This document shows positions 35,871 through 44,656 of a stretch of DNA of 64,000 nt, one piece after another; position 1 is the first letter of the stretch, and every line of letters begins with the position of its first letter. Below the pieces are notes generated by a model. The model saw only the letters and a program-made list of their open reading frames with translations, was not told the origin of the DNA and did no database searches. The translations under genes were made by a program, and so were the position numbers. This DNA is from Bacteroidales bacterium Phil6 (GTDB lineage Bacteria > Bacteroidota > Bacteroidia > Bacteroidales > F082). The DNA is taken from contig NWBN01000031.1 in assembly GCA_002633315.1 (NCBI GenBank), forward strand, positions 62,001-126,000. Reading direction: 5' to 3'.

Positions 35871-36213
35871 ATGATTCTTGATAAATTATAGATAAAACGA
35901 TATGCGTCACAAGTATTAAGATTTGATGTTTTACATGATAATATTTCTGTTTTATCATGTTTCAAGAGTAGTAATAATAAGTAGTAATAAGATTTGCCAC
36001 CTCTACACTACAACATTTTTGCTATCTGCAATACCGACTATTTATATATCCGGCATTTGCTCCTTCGCTCCGCAACAATGAGGCAAATGACACTAAAGAC
36101 CAAAAGTACAAGAAAATGAGTTCATGAGAAAAGTCTATTAAATACCATCAAATCCATTGATCAAATAAAACGAAGAAGCAAATGCCTGAAATTAAAATTG
36201 TTTTATCTCATAG
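35871..36213. other. Intergenic region with short repeats, no recognised gene
   Basis: It holds a 9-bp inverted repeat (ACATGATAA / TTATCATGT, 35933-35960), and a tandem pair of a 13-base unit starting AGTAGTAATA (35967-35992). I found no coding sequence or known RNA. The part around 36040-36130 is less AT-rich and could be old mobile-element debris, without motif support. Confidence 0.5.
35933..35960. repeat. Inverted repeat (9-bp arms)
   Basis: ACATGATAA and TTATCATGT are perfectly complementary with a 10-base spacer. There is no T run, so it is more likely an operator, processing hairpin or remnant than a terminator. Confidence 0.5.
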
Positions 36214-36867
36214 TCATTCTTTTAACTGAACATAATCATATCGTTTTTTAACAAAAAGAAAAACAGATAAAAGTAAAAATAGGAAAATTAATATCAATTC
36301 CGTTATAATAAAAGCATTCGATTGAAATATATGATAGTTGTTTTCAATAATAACGAAATAAAAATAAAGAGCGACTTGTATCAAAGGTATTATTCCTGTA
36401 AATAGCAAAGTTATGAGATTTGATATCTTCGCTACTTGTTTAATGCAAATAAAGACCGTTTGTATTATTAAAACAAGTAAAACAAAAGATAACAAATACA
36501 TAAAAGAATGTTCGCAATGTATAAACTGAAAGAAATCAATACTATTGTCGGTTGAAATTTTATAGCCGATAAATGTTCCAATTATAATGGCACAAACACT
36601 GATTATTGGATTTATCAAATAAATTCGCAAATAAAACTTGACAACATCAGTCCATTCAATTGTGGTTTTCTTGTAATTCTTTGGAAAAAGCAAAGACGTC
36701 GAATATGTCATAAATATGTAATACAGGAACAATATCACGAATAACTCACGGTAGTTTAGAAAAAAAGATTCTCCTCCCCGTAAGCCCGAAAGAAAGGAAA
36801 AAAATAATATCAAACAATTAATTAATATTATTTTGCTGTTGATCTTACAAAAAGTACTCATAGGCAT
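36214..36867 (-). CDS. Orphan integral membrane protein of unknown function
   Basis: I do not recognise a family. From the start at 36867 the protein has 217 residues and six strongly hydrophobic segments separated by short loops, for example ELFVILFLYYIFMTYSTSLL, INPIISVCAIIIGTFIGY and ELILIFLFLLLSVFLFV. It ends in a short basic tail (KKRYDYVQLKE). The frame is open further upstream, but that part overlaps the lipoprotein gene in another frame and looks non-coding, so I place the start 11 bases after the lipoprotein stop (36861 is an alternative). It is probably cotranscribed with the lipoprotein gene. It could be a partner or immunity-type protein for it, which is speculation. Confidence 0.6.
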   Translation of the reverse strand: MPMSTFCKINSKIILINCLILFFSFLSGLRGGESFFLNYRELFVILFLYYIFMTYSTSLLFPKNYKKTTIEWTDVVKFYLRIYLINPIISVCAIIIGTFIGYKISTDNSIDFFQFIHCEHSFMYLLSFVLLVLIIQTVFICIKQVAKISNLITLLFTGIIPLIQVALYFYFVIIENNYHIFQSNAFIITELILIFLFLLLSVFLFVKKRYDYVQLKE

Positions 36868-36877
36868 TTGTATTATT

Positions 36878-37600
36878 TTATTCACATATCTCAACACATT
36901 CAACACCACAAGAATGAACAATTGTGCCTTGTCCATTATTTGTGCAATTTTGTGCACCTTCTTCAATTTGTTTGTCACAATAATAGTCAATAATCGATAA
37001 AATAAGGCATGCACCACCCCAAATAATTGGCCATACTGGAAGAAATTCTTGGGTATTATGATTATACCAATTATTCTCTCCATTAATCTCAACAATAGAG
37101 ATAACGTCACCTATGTTTGCAAAATCATGAAAATCATAAGATGGCATATTGTCTTCGTGGCTTACAAAATAAATTTTCTTATCAGTCTGTGTGGTTACAA
37201 AAAAAGAAATTTCGTTACCTTTTTTCTCAATGTTGTCAAAAAGGCAAGTATCATTTCCCATTTTTATAAGCAAAAAATCATTACCTTTGTCAAGTATGTC
37301 TATTGGTGGAATGGAAGATAAATCAAATGTAATGTTTCCTATTAACTCTTCAATTGAATCTCCTTTAGAAGAAATACCTGCCTTTTTCCATTCAAAAAAT
37401 GTCATACCATTTTTATTAAATGTTGTCGTTAATGTATTATTGTAATTATCATACGTGTATTTGATGATTGTTTTATCATTGTTATCTGAATTGATAGTAT
37501 TTGTTGTATCAAACGCACTACTTGCCTTTTTACAACCAATAAAACATAAAATTGTAAAAAAAACTATGCTTATTACGCTGATAATTATATTTTTTTTCAT
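36878..37600 (-). CDS. Orphan lipoprotein with C-terminal hydrophobic and Cys-rich tail
   Basis: I do not recognise a family. The 240-residue protein begins with a lipoprotein-type signal (MKKNIIISVISIVFF, then CFIGCKK, Cys at about residue 23). The middle is a beta-rich, Asp/Asn-rich domain. Near the C-terminus there is a hydrophobic stretch (PVWPIIWGGACLILSIIDYY) followed by a tail with five further cysteines (YYCDKQIEEG, then NC, SCGVEC and EIC). The layout, an exported lipid-anchored domain with a second hydrophobic segment and a short Cys-rich end, is unusual. Start 37600 was chosen because it directly precedes the signal; the frame is open to 37705. A membrane protein follows after 11 bases. 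Confidence 0.6.
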   Translation of the reverse strand: MKKNIIISVISIVFFTILCFIGCKKASSAFDTTNTINSDNNDKTIIKYTYDNYNNTLTTTFNKNGMTFFEWKKAGISSKGDSIEELIGNITFDLSSIPPIDILDKGNDFLLIKMGNDTCLFDNIEKKGNEISFFVTTQTDKKIYFVSHEDNMPSYDFHDFANIGDVISIVEINGENNWYNHNTQEFLPVWPIIWGGACLILSIIDYYCDKQIEEGAQNCTNNGQGTIVHSCGVECVEICE

Positions 37601-38120
37601 AATATTTTTCCTTTTTTCTCGCAGTTCCTTAGACTGTTTTTTTGTGAGAAAAGGCATTTTTCTTTGCACTTTGTTAATAATTTTCCATTTTAATACGTGC
37701 TGCATTAAAACTTTAACTTCTTTTTACGAGCCAATCAATTCGGATGGATAATTAAAATATGTTTGATGCCTGTCGTTTTATTATCATCGACAACAGATAG
37801 CCGCGAAAGCTATACCTAAGATACAAACAATATCAAAAACAAGTCTTTGCCAACGGTACATCATTATGGCAAAGACACAGTTTTGGGAAGTTTTACTTTA
37901 CAAAGTTGCCATATTGTATATATTTGTGTAAAAATGATTCGCTGGAATGGGTGACATGTAAAATCAAATCCCATCTTCCATATATAATCGGAGATATACA
38001 AATGATGCCGGTTTTGATAAATGAAAACCATGTTCTTGTTATTAATTACAGTTAAAAAATCAACTTTTAAAAGTTGGGTGTAAATATATAAAATATCTTT
38101 TTAAGATGCAAGAAAAATAT
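37601..38120. other. Intergenic region between divergent genes
   Basis: About 500 AT-rich bases between the minus-strand lipoprotein gene and gldA. It holds one striking inverted repeat (37843-37876). I see no coding sequence and no clear promoter for the lipoprotein gene. The gldA promoter is at the right end. Confidence 0.5.
37843..37876. repeat. Perfect 10-bp inverted repeat
   Basis: GTCTTTGCCA and TGGCAAAGAC are perfectly complementary, separated by 14 bases. No T run follows on either strand. It could be a protein-binding palindrome, a small RNA stem or a mobile-element end. Confidence 0.6.
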
Positions 38121-38128
38121 TATCTTTG
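38121..38128 (+). promoter_or_regulatory. Promoter -7 element of gldA
   Basis: TATCTTTG matches TAnnTTTG, with a TTTTT tract at 38098-38102 at -33 spacing. It excludes the upstream ATG at 38106 and supports the start at 38148. Confidence 0.65.
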
Positions 38129-38147
38129 CCGTAAATTTTTTTCTCTT

Positions 38148-39059
38148 ATGTCGATAATAGTTGAACATGTAACTAAACAGTATGATAAACAGTTGGCATT
38201 GAATGATGTCAATTTGAATATTGGTAAAGGTCAGATTGTCGGTCTTTTGGGTCCTAACGGAGCCGGCAAATCAACATTGATGAAGATCATTACATGCTTT
38301 ATTCCTCCCACAAGTGGTACTGCGTCGGTAGAAGGCTTCGATATTACAGACAATCCCATGGAGGTACGTCGTTGTGTGGGTTATCTGCCGGAGCATAACC
38401 CTCTTTATTTGGATATGTATGTTAAGGAGTATCTGTCGTTTGTGGCAGGCATTCACGGCATACGCGGCAAAGAAGCCGACAACCGTATTGAAGAGATGAT
38501 AGTGAAAACCGGTCTTACAGTGGAGATGCGAAAGAAAATAGGCGCTTTGTCAAAAGGCTTTCGTCAACGTGTCGGCCTTGCTCAGGCAATGATGCATAAT
38601 CCTTCGGTACTTATTCTCGATGAGCCGACTTCCGGCCTCGACCCTAACCAACTTATTGATATACGAAATCTTATTAGAGAATTGGGTAAGGAAAAAACCG
38701 TCTTGTTGTCAACACATATCATGCAGGAGGTTGAGGCGTTGTGCGACAGAGTCGTTATTATTAATAAAGGTGTAGTGGTGGCTAATGACAGAATCGAAAA
38801 TATCATGCACAACGAGGAAAATCGCAATGTCCTTGTAGTCGAGTTCGAGACCATTGTCAGAAAAGAATTCCTGTCTAAAATATCAAGTTTGAAACAAGCG
38901 AGATCAGTCAATGATACTCAATGGATATTGGAACCTAAAGGTGATTTGGACATGCGTCAGGAACTGATGCGTTTGGCTGTGGATAATAATATCATCATAA
39001 AAAGTATGCAACAGGAAGATGTAAGTATGGAAGAATGTTTCCAAAAACTCACTAAATAG
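38148..39059 (+). CDS. gldA: ABC transporter ATP-binding protein GldA-like
   Basis: A 303-residue ATPase subunit with Walker A GPNGAGKST, Q-loop region VGYLPEHNPLY, signature LSKGFRQRVGLAQAMM, Walker B VLILDEPTSGLDP and the switch histidine in LLSTHIMQEVEAL. The whole pattern, including the PEHNPLYLDMYV Q-loop and C-terminal extension of about 90 residues, resembles GldA, the ATPase of the GldAFG transporter linked to gliding in Flavobacterium. GldA-like ATPases are also found in non-motile Bacteroidales, where their role is unclear. The permease genes gldF and gldG are not adjacent, so the partner must be encoded elsewhere. Confidence 0.8.
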   Translation: MSIIVEHVTKQYDKQLALNDVNLNIGKGQIVGLLGPNGAGKSTLMKIITCFIPPTSGTASVEGFDITDNPMEVRRCVGYLPEHNPLYLDMYVKEYLSFVAGIHGIRGKEADNRIEEMIVKTGLTVEMRKKIGALSKGFRQRVGLAQAMMHNPSVLILDEPTSGLDPNQLIDIRNLIRELGKEKTVLLSTHIMQEVEALCDRVVIINKGVVVANDRIENIMHNEENRNVLVVEFETIVRKEFLSKISSLKQARSVNDTQWILEPKGDLDMRQELMRLAVDNNIIIKSMQQEDVSMEECFQKLTK

Positions 39060-39260
39060 TTTGTTGAATTTCTGCTGTCATACAGATTTTATAATTTTTA
39101 AGTTTTGAATATTAATGAAATTTTTGATTCATTGAAACAAAAATTGTAGGAGTTTTTCGATTTATAACATTGTAAATACAGTCAATGATATTGATATAAT
39201 GGTATAATATATTGACGATCATATTGATATGGTTTGATGAGATAAATTTTTAAAATATGC

Positions 39261-39288
39261 TTGCTTTTATAAAAAGTTTGTATATTTG
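39261..39288 (+). promoter_or_regulatory. Promoter of metK
   Basis: TATATTTG at 39281-39288 matches the -7 element, and TTGC at 39261-39264 sits at -33 spacing. Transcription should start near 39294, directly before the SAM-II-like element. Confidence 0.7.
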
Positions 39289-39295
39289 CAACGCG

Positions 39296-39348
39296 AAAGT
39301 GGAAAGATTTGATTGATTGCAACCACAAGAAAAAATGCTAAAACAATG
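39296..39348 (+). promoter_or_regulatory. metK: SAM-II-like riboswitch in the metK leader
   Basis: The element has the order of the SAM-II aptamer. P1 is GTGG (39299-39302) pairing with CCAC (39323-39326). The loop reads GATTTGATTGATTGCAA, close to the GAUUUAACCGUAUUGCAA of the well-studied metX SAM-II RNA. After P1 comes an A-rich linker and the conserved GCTAAAA (39337-39343). CAAT (39344-39347) can pair with ATTG in the loop to form the H-type pseudoknot. A run of six T follows at once, so the switch could act on transcription or on translation. It lies between the metK promoter and the ATG at 39412, where SAM feedback makes sense. P1 is short and no covariance search was possible. Confidence 0.72.
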
Positions 39349-39411
39349 TTTTTTCCTCTATGAACAATCTCAAGTTTTCCCTAATATATGTTAAATCAAA
39401 ACAAATTTATT

Positions 39412-40698
39412 ATGGGTTATTATTTTACATCGGAATCTGTTTCAGAAGGTCATCCTGATAAGGTTTGTGACCAGATATCCGATGCTATTTTAGATGAAAT
39501 GTTGCGCAGGGACCCGGATGCCAAAGTGGCATGTGAGACAATGGTCACTACAGGCCTTGCTGTTGTTGCAGGTGAGGTCAGATACAATGGCAATGTGGAT
39601 ATTCAGGAGACGGTACGTCGTGTGATAGAGCGTATAGGATATACTAAAGCTGAATATCAATTTGACAGTAAGTCATGCGGAGTGTTGTCTGCCATACATG
39701 GACAGTCACAGGATATCAACAGAGGTGTGGTGCGCGACTGTGAAGAGGAACAGGGTGCAGGCGATCAGGGTATCATGTTCGGTTATGCTTCGAATGAGAC
39801 AAATGACTATATGCCGTTGACTATCAAATTGGCTCATAGACTTTTGCAAGAACTCGCTGCCATACGTCGCGAAGGTAAGGTGATGAAATATCTTCGTCCT
39901 GATGCCAAATCACAGGTTACTGTGGAATACGATGAGAACTGGAAGCCTGTACGTATAGATACTATCGTAATATCCACACAACATGACGAGTTTAGCGAAG
40001 ATGACGAGATGATGATACAGATTATTAAGGAGGATATCTGTAATATATTGATCCCGAGAGTTAAAGCCAAGTTGCAGAAGGAGATATGCTGTCTTTTTAA
40101 AGATGATATGAAACTCTTTGTCAATCCTACAGGCAAGTTCGTTATCGGTGGTCCTCATGGTGATACGGGAGTGACCGGAAGAAAGATTATAGTAGATACA
40201 TACGGCGGTCGTGGTGCTCATGGCGGTGGTGCATTTTCAGGTAAGGATTCCTCGAAAGTGGACCGTTCGGCAGCATACGCTGCACGTTATGTCGCAAAAA
40301 ATCTTGTCGCTGCCGGCGTGTGCGATGAGGTGTTGGTACAAATTGCTTATGCCATTGGTATAGCCCAACCTGTAGGTTTTTATGTCAATACTTATAATAC
40401 TTGTCATGTAAAAGACAATGATGGCAATGTGATTTCTGATGCTTTGTTGGCGGAACGTATAAAAGAATTATTCGATTTCAGACCATACGCCATTGTACGT
40501 CGATTCGGCTTGAAAAATCCTGTCTTTGAGGCTACTGCTTCATACGGTCATTTTGGTCATGAGCCTTATACTAAAAAGGTGGAGGTGTTTTATGAAGATG
40601 ATACTACTTATAAGGAAAACGGCAGGATATACAAAGATGTGGATTTCTTTTCATGGGAGAGACTGGATATGGTGGATGATATTAAAAAGTTGTTCTGA
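39412..40698 (+). CDS. metK: S-adenosylmethionine synthetase
   Basis: MetK makes SAM from methionine and ATP in the cytoplasm. The 428-residue protein has [18 protein letters not shown] near the N-terminus, the ATP motif [12 protein letters not shown], and the P-loop-like [15 protein letters not shown]. It is longer than the 384-residue E. coli enzyme, as in other Bacteroidales. I chose ATG 39412 ([15 protein letters not shown]) over the in-frame ATG at 39388, which would lie in the leader and adds an unconserved eight residues. A SAM-II-like riboswitch precedes it and a perfect terminator follows. Confidence 0.96.
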   Translation: MGYYFTSESVSEGHPDKVCDQISDAILDEMLRRDPDAKVACETMVTTGLAVVAGEVRYNGNVDIQETVRRVIERIGYTKAEYQFDSKSCGVLSAIHGQSQDINRGVVRDCEEEQGAGDQGIMFGYASNETNDYMPLTIKLAHRLLQELAAIRREGKVMKYLRPDAKSQVTVEYDENWKPVRIDTIVISTQHDEFSEDDEMMIQIIKEDICNILIPRVKAKLQKEICCLFKDDMKLFVNPTGKFVIGGPHGDTGVTGRKIIVDTYGGRGAHGGGAFSGKDSSKVDRSAAYAARYVAKNLVAAGVCDEVLVQIAYAIGIAQPVGFYVNTYNTCHVKDNDGNVISDALLAERIKELFDFRPYAIVRRFGLKNPVFEATASYGHFGHEPYTKKVEVFYEDDTTYKENGRIYKDVDFFSWERLDMVDDIKKLF

Positions 40699-40750
40699 TT
40701 CATGAATTATTGGTGAATTGTAAAAATTTTTTTCATAATTTTATTTTTGT

Positions 40751-40785
40751 GACTGTCTAACACAAGTTTAGACAGTCTTTTTTTT
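40751..40785 (+). terminator. Terminator after metK
   Basis: GACTGTCTAA pairs perfectly with TTAGACAGTC across a seven-base loop, followed by eight T. Confidence 0.93.
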
Positions 40786-40909
40786 GAATACTTTTGATGC
40801 TGTATTTTGTCAATGATATTTTATATTGTTGATTCATTTCAAATAGAATCATGTATTCGTCATAATAAAAATATAAATATAAATGTTTCACATTAGTGAA
40901 AATTGTTTT

Positions 40910-41938
40910 TTAAAACCATCTTTTCTTTTTGAAAATAAATAACATAAGTATTGCTAATATTAAGCATATCAGCCATAACATATAATATCCGTATTTCCAT
41001 TTTGCTTCAGGAAGATTGATGAAATTGGTTCCGTACATTCCGGCAAGAAAGGTGATCGGAATGAAAATTGTGGATATTATTGTGAGTGTCTTCATGATGG
41101 TATTCATCTTGTTGCTGACATTGGATTGATAAAGGTCTTTCAACTGTGAGTTGTGATCTCTGTGATTCTCAAAAGATTCCTTGATATGACTTATATGGTC
41201 TTCAACATCTTTGAAATACTTCTTTTGAGGTTCATGAATCAGTTCGTTATTTGTCTTTAATATAGTGCTGATTATGGAACTTAAGTTGACAACAGCCTTT
41301 TTACATGTCAGCAGTTCTTTGTGTTTGGCTTGAATTTTCTGCATGATACTGCTGTCTGTGTTGTCGAATATAATGTCATCGAGTTCGTCAAGTTGTTCAT
41401 TGATTTTATCTGAGATGTAGAAATAGTGGTCTATCACAATATCTATCATGACATAGAGAAGATAGTCAATATCGTTGCTTCTGAACTCTTTGTCTTTAAA
41501 ACGCGTTTTTAAGACATTGAAAAGTGACAGTTCTTTCTCTTGAAAATAAATCAATAGGTTATCAAACAAGATAAAACTCAACTGATATGAAACTATGTTA
41601 TTATTATCGTCTATGGAGAGACTTCGTACAGTAATGAATATATAGTTTTCGCGAAAATCTATTTTGGGATACAGCATTGTATTCAAAATGTCTTCTAAAA
41701 ATAAATTATCGATTTTGTATATCTCTCCTATCTGGCGTATTGTATCAATGTTGGATAGTCCGGTGATGTAGATACATCGTTTGTCCGAAGTTGCCGGCAT
41801 TTGTTTCAACTCGTTGACATCAACTATCTTATCATGTATGTCGTTTTCATTGTAATCTATGACATGTATGGAGGTGTCATTGTAGATGTTGCCGGAATAT
41901 GTCAAGGTTCCGGGTGGTTTTCCTATATTGTTGTACAT
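40910..41938 (-). CDS. corA: CorA-family magnesium/divalent cation transporter with GTN variant
   Basis: A 342-residue protein with the CorA layout: a large cytoplasmic alpha/beta domain (residues 1-230), a long stalk helix, and two C-terminal membrane helices (about 282-301 and 313-334) ending in a basic tail (KKKRW). The loop between the helices normally starts with the selectivity motif YGMNF; here it reads MYGTNF, so GMN has become GTN (residues 303-305). In ZntB the same site is GIN. The change could alter ion selectivity, so transport of Mg2+ is likely but not certain. It is a single gene convergent with metK; its own promoter was not obvious. Confidence 0.88.
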   Translation of the reverse strand: MYNNIGKPPGTLTYSGNIYNDTSIHVIDYNENDIHDKIVDVNELKQMPATSDKRCIYITGLSNIDTIRQIGEIYKIDNLFLEDILNTMLYPKIDFRENYIFITVRSLSIDDNNNIVSYQLSFILFDNLLIYFQEKELSLFNVLKTRFKDKEFRSNDIDYLLYVMIDIVIDHYFYISDKINEQLDELDDIIFDNTDSSIMQKIQAKHKELLTCKKAVVNLSSIISTILKTNNELIHEPQKKYFKDVEDHISHIKESFENHRDHNSQLKDLYQSNVSNKMNTIMKTLTIISTIFIPITFLAGMYGTNFINLPEAKWKYGYYMLWLICLILAILMLFIFKKKRWF

Positions 41939-42010
41939 GTGTTTTATGTCGTTTGTTGTTATTTCTTAACAGTGAAACATTATTCAAGCTGAAAAAGTTG
42001 CTTGTAATGG

Positions 42011-44422
42011 TTATTTTAATGTCACTTTGGTGATACCTGTTCCTCCTGTTTCTAAACTTGCATCATGAAACTCCTTGATATTCGGGTTTTTACTGAGGAA
42101 GTCACGTATGATGCGTCTTAATATGCCGTTGCCTTTTCCATGCAATATGTTGACTTCTTTGATGCTTAATAAAACAGCTTCGTCGATATATTTCTCAGTC
42201 TCGTTGAGAGCTTCCTCGCCTCGTTTCCCTCTTAAATCCAATGTAAGGTTGAAGTTGGCAGCCTTCTCGTTGAGGTCGTTCATGATGTTTTTTCTGAGGA
42301 ATGTAGGGTTGTTGGCAGCTTTCCTTGCTGTCGCCTTACTGATTTTTCTTACTTTGTCGGCAGTAGTCCTGAGGTTGACAGTGCCGAGACGTATGGTGAT
42401 GTCAGTATCATTGATGTCAATAAGTTCGCCAACAATCTCCATTTCATTTATACATACTGTGTCACCGACTTTAAGTTTTTCATTAAGTTCTTTTTCTTGA
42501 GAATTTGTTTTTTTATCTTCCTCGAGTCTCTTCTCATCTTTGATGAGGCTGTCTTTCATTTTTTTAAGGTCGTTGCGCAACTCTTTGGTGCGTTCTTTCT
42601 CTGCCTGTGCCTCTTTGATCTCACGTATGGTGTTTTCTATTTTGGCATTGGCATTATCTATCAACTGTTGAGCCTCTTTATTGGCCTTTTTCATCAGTTG
42701 AGTCTTGTTTTTCTCCAAGTCGGCAAGCAATTTTTTGTATTTTGTCACCACTTCATCGAGAAGACTGTCAGCAACTTTAAGTTCATATTCTTTTTTTCGT
42801 AATTCTTTTTTCTCTATTTCAAGTTGTTGCAGTTGTTGTTCGAAGCTGAGGTGCCCTTTGCCGCTTAAATTCGAAGCTATTGTCAGAATGTCTTTTGGCA
42901 AGCCTGTTTTTCTTGCAATTTCGAAGGCAAAAGAACTTCCCGGTCTGCCTGTCATCATTATATAAAGAGGCTGCATGAAACGAGTATCGAACAACATGGC
43001 ACCGTTGATAATACCTTCGTTGTCATCGGCGAGGAGCTTTAGATTGGCATAGTGTGTCGTTACCATGCCAAAGGCTTTCTTGTCATTTAGTTTCAGCAGG
43101 ATGGCTTCAGCAATGGCACCACCGAGTTGGGGTTCTGTGCCGGAACCGAACTCATCGATAAGGAACAAAGTCCTGTCATCAGCGGCTTCAAGAAGATGCT
43201 TCATGTTGAGCAGATGAGAACTGTATGTGCTGAGGTCGTTTTCAAGAGACTGTTCGTCGCCAATATCAATAAACATGTTGTGAAAGATGCCGCAACAGGA
43301 ATCTTTGTGCATGGGTACAGCTATGCCGCATTGCAACATATATTGGAGCAGTCCTGCAGTTTTGAGGCATACCGATTTGCCTCCTGCGTTGGGTCCGGAA
43401 ATGATTAAGATGCGGTTGTCGGCATCGAGATGAAGGTCTAATGGCACAATCTCTTTGCCTTGTGATTTGAGTTTGTGTTCGAGTAACGGATGTTTTGCCT
43501 GTTTCCAGTCGAACATGGGACTGTCGTTGACTTGAGGCATCACTGCATCAATATTGTCGGCAAAGATGGCTTTGGCTCGTATGTAATCTATCATGCCGAG
43601 AAGATGCCATGCCATGACAAGAGATTGTAGCTCGGGACGTAATGTCCTTGAATATGATAAAAGTATCTTGTGTATCTCACGCCGTTCTGCGTATTCCAAC
43701 TCTTTTATCTCGTTATTGGTATCGAATATTTCCGCCGGCTCAATGTAAACGGTTTGCCCTGTAGCCGACTCGTCATGTATGAAACCTCGCAACGATTTTT
43801 TGTCCGATGCCTTGACGGGTATTACGAGACGTCCGTTGCGTATTGTCAATTCATCATTGGCATTGGTCCAGCCTTTGTTCTTGGCATTGACGAGAAGTTG
43901 TTGCATGCGTCGGTCTATGGAACTTGTCTTACGTCTTATTTCGTTTCGTATCTCTGCAAGAACGGGAGAGGCGTTATCCGGAATCTCTCCTTTGTCGTCG
44001 ATAAGACGTTCAGTGTCGATGAAAATCTGTTTGTTTATTTCTATTCCTTCTGACAGTACTTTCAGATAAGGTACTGTCAATGAGACTTCCGACTTGAAAA
44101 ACTCCATGATACGCGACAATGACCTTAATGCCTGCTTTAAGGCAAACAGACTCTCTATGTCGATGACTGTCTCAGCAATGGAAAGGTGTTTGAAGACATC
44201 ACGCAAGTCAAAAAAATCTTTTACGGGAAATGGCATACCGTTTGACAATAATCTGCGGAAGTCTTCAACCTGCAACAACTGTTCTTCAATGTGGACAATG
44301 TCGCTGCTGAACTTGGTATTGTCAACATTCTCAATGCCCATGACACTGATACATAACTCTTTAAGTCGTTCTCTTATGATGTTGAATCCGATCTTTTGTT
44401 CAAAATTGTCAGGATATACCAT
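42011..44422 (-). CDS. mutS2: MutS2-family ATPase with Smr domain
   Basis: A 803-residue MutS2. The N-terminal part holds the clamp and core helices, the ATPase has Walker A GPNAGGKSVCLKTAG (about residue 340), Walker B LFLIDEFGSGTEP and the switch MVTTHYANLK. A long coiled coil (about 515-650, rich in Lys, Glu and Gln) follows. The C-terminal Smr endonuclease domain carries LDLRG and HGKGNGILR. MutS2 proteins lack the mismatch-recognition domain; roles in recombination control and in rescue of collided ribosomes are known from other bacteria. The minus-strand promoter element TATCTTTG is at 44446-44453, giving a leader of about 20 bases. Confidence 0.95.
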   Translation of the reverse strand: MVYPDNFEQKIGFNIIRERLKELCISVMGIENVDNTKFSSDIVHIEEQLLQVEDFRRLLSNGMPFPVKDFFDLRDVFKHLSIAETVIDIESLFALKQALRSLSRIMEFFKSEVSLTVPYLKVLSEGIEINKQIFIDTERLIDDKGEIPDNASPVLAEIRNEIRRKTSSIDRRMQQLLVNAKNKGWTNANDELTIRNGRLVIPVKASDKKSLRGFIHDESATGQTVYIEPAEIFDTNNEIKELEYAERREIHKILLSYSRTLRPELQSLVMAWHLLGMIDYIRAKAIFADNIDAVMPQVNDSPMFDWKQAKHPLLEHKLKSQGKEIVPLDLHLDADNRILIISGPNAGGKSVCLKTAGLLQYMLQCGIAVPMHKDSCCGIFHNMFIDIGDEQSLENDLSTYSSHLLNMKHLLEAADDRTLFLIDEFGSGTEPQLGGAIAEAILLKLNDKKAFGMVTTHYANLKLLADDNEGIINGAMLFDTRFMQPLYIMMTGRPGSSFAFEIARKTGLPKDILTIASNLSGKGHLSFEQQLQQLEIEKKELRKKEYELKVADSLLDEVVTKYKKLLADLEKNKTQLMKKANKEAQQLIDNANAKIENTIREIKEAQAEKERTKELRNDLKKMKDSLIKDEKRLEEDKKTNSQEKELNEKLKVGDTVCINEMEIVGELIDINDTDITIRLGTVNLRTTADKVRKISKATARKAANNPTFLRKNIMNDLNEKAANFNLTLDLRGKRGEEALNETEKYIDEAVLLSIKEVNILHGKGNGILRRIIRDFLSKNPNIKEFHDASLETGGTGITKVTLK

Positions 44423-44445
44423 TATTTGTTTTTAAGTTTAGTTCG

Positions 44446-44453
44446 CAAAGATA
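44446..44453 (-). promoter_or_regulatory. Promoter -7 element of mutS2
   Basis: On the minus strand this reads TATCTTTG, a match to TAnnTTTG, about 24 bases before the mutS2 ATG. Confidence 0.6.
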
Positions 44454-44634
44454 CAAAAAAATGCTTTTTAAATCGATTTTCAGATTCTGTTCTGTTGCTT
44501 GACAATGAAAATGACATCACAGATGTGGTTGAGAATGATGTTTGTTTTTCAAGAAGAATATTGATATTTTGACTTTTTCAAAATCTATTGTTAAAAGAAA
44601 TATGAGATGGGTTTTTATATGACTGTAAAATTTG

Positions 44635-44642
44635 TATCTTTG
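44635..44642 (+). promoter_or_regulatory. Promoter -7 element of cutC
   Basis: TATCTTTG matches TAnnTTTG, with TTTTT at 44612-44616 at -33 spacing. The cutC ATG is 15 bases downstream, so the leader is very short. Confidence 0.65.
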
Positions 44643-44656
44643 CGGGAAAATAAGTA

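Noticed and set aside
36000-36200. Degenerate coding remnant in the gap after the orphan membrane protein
   Set aside because: All frames are interrupted and no fragment matched a motif I know.
36868-37110. Upstream extension of the orphan membrane protein
   Set aside because: It would overlap the lipoprotein gene by over 200 bases in another frame; the extension is not shaped like a membrane-protein N-terminus and a suitable ATG follows the lipoprotein stop.
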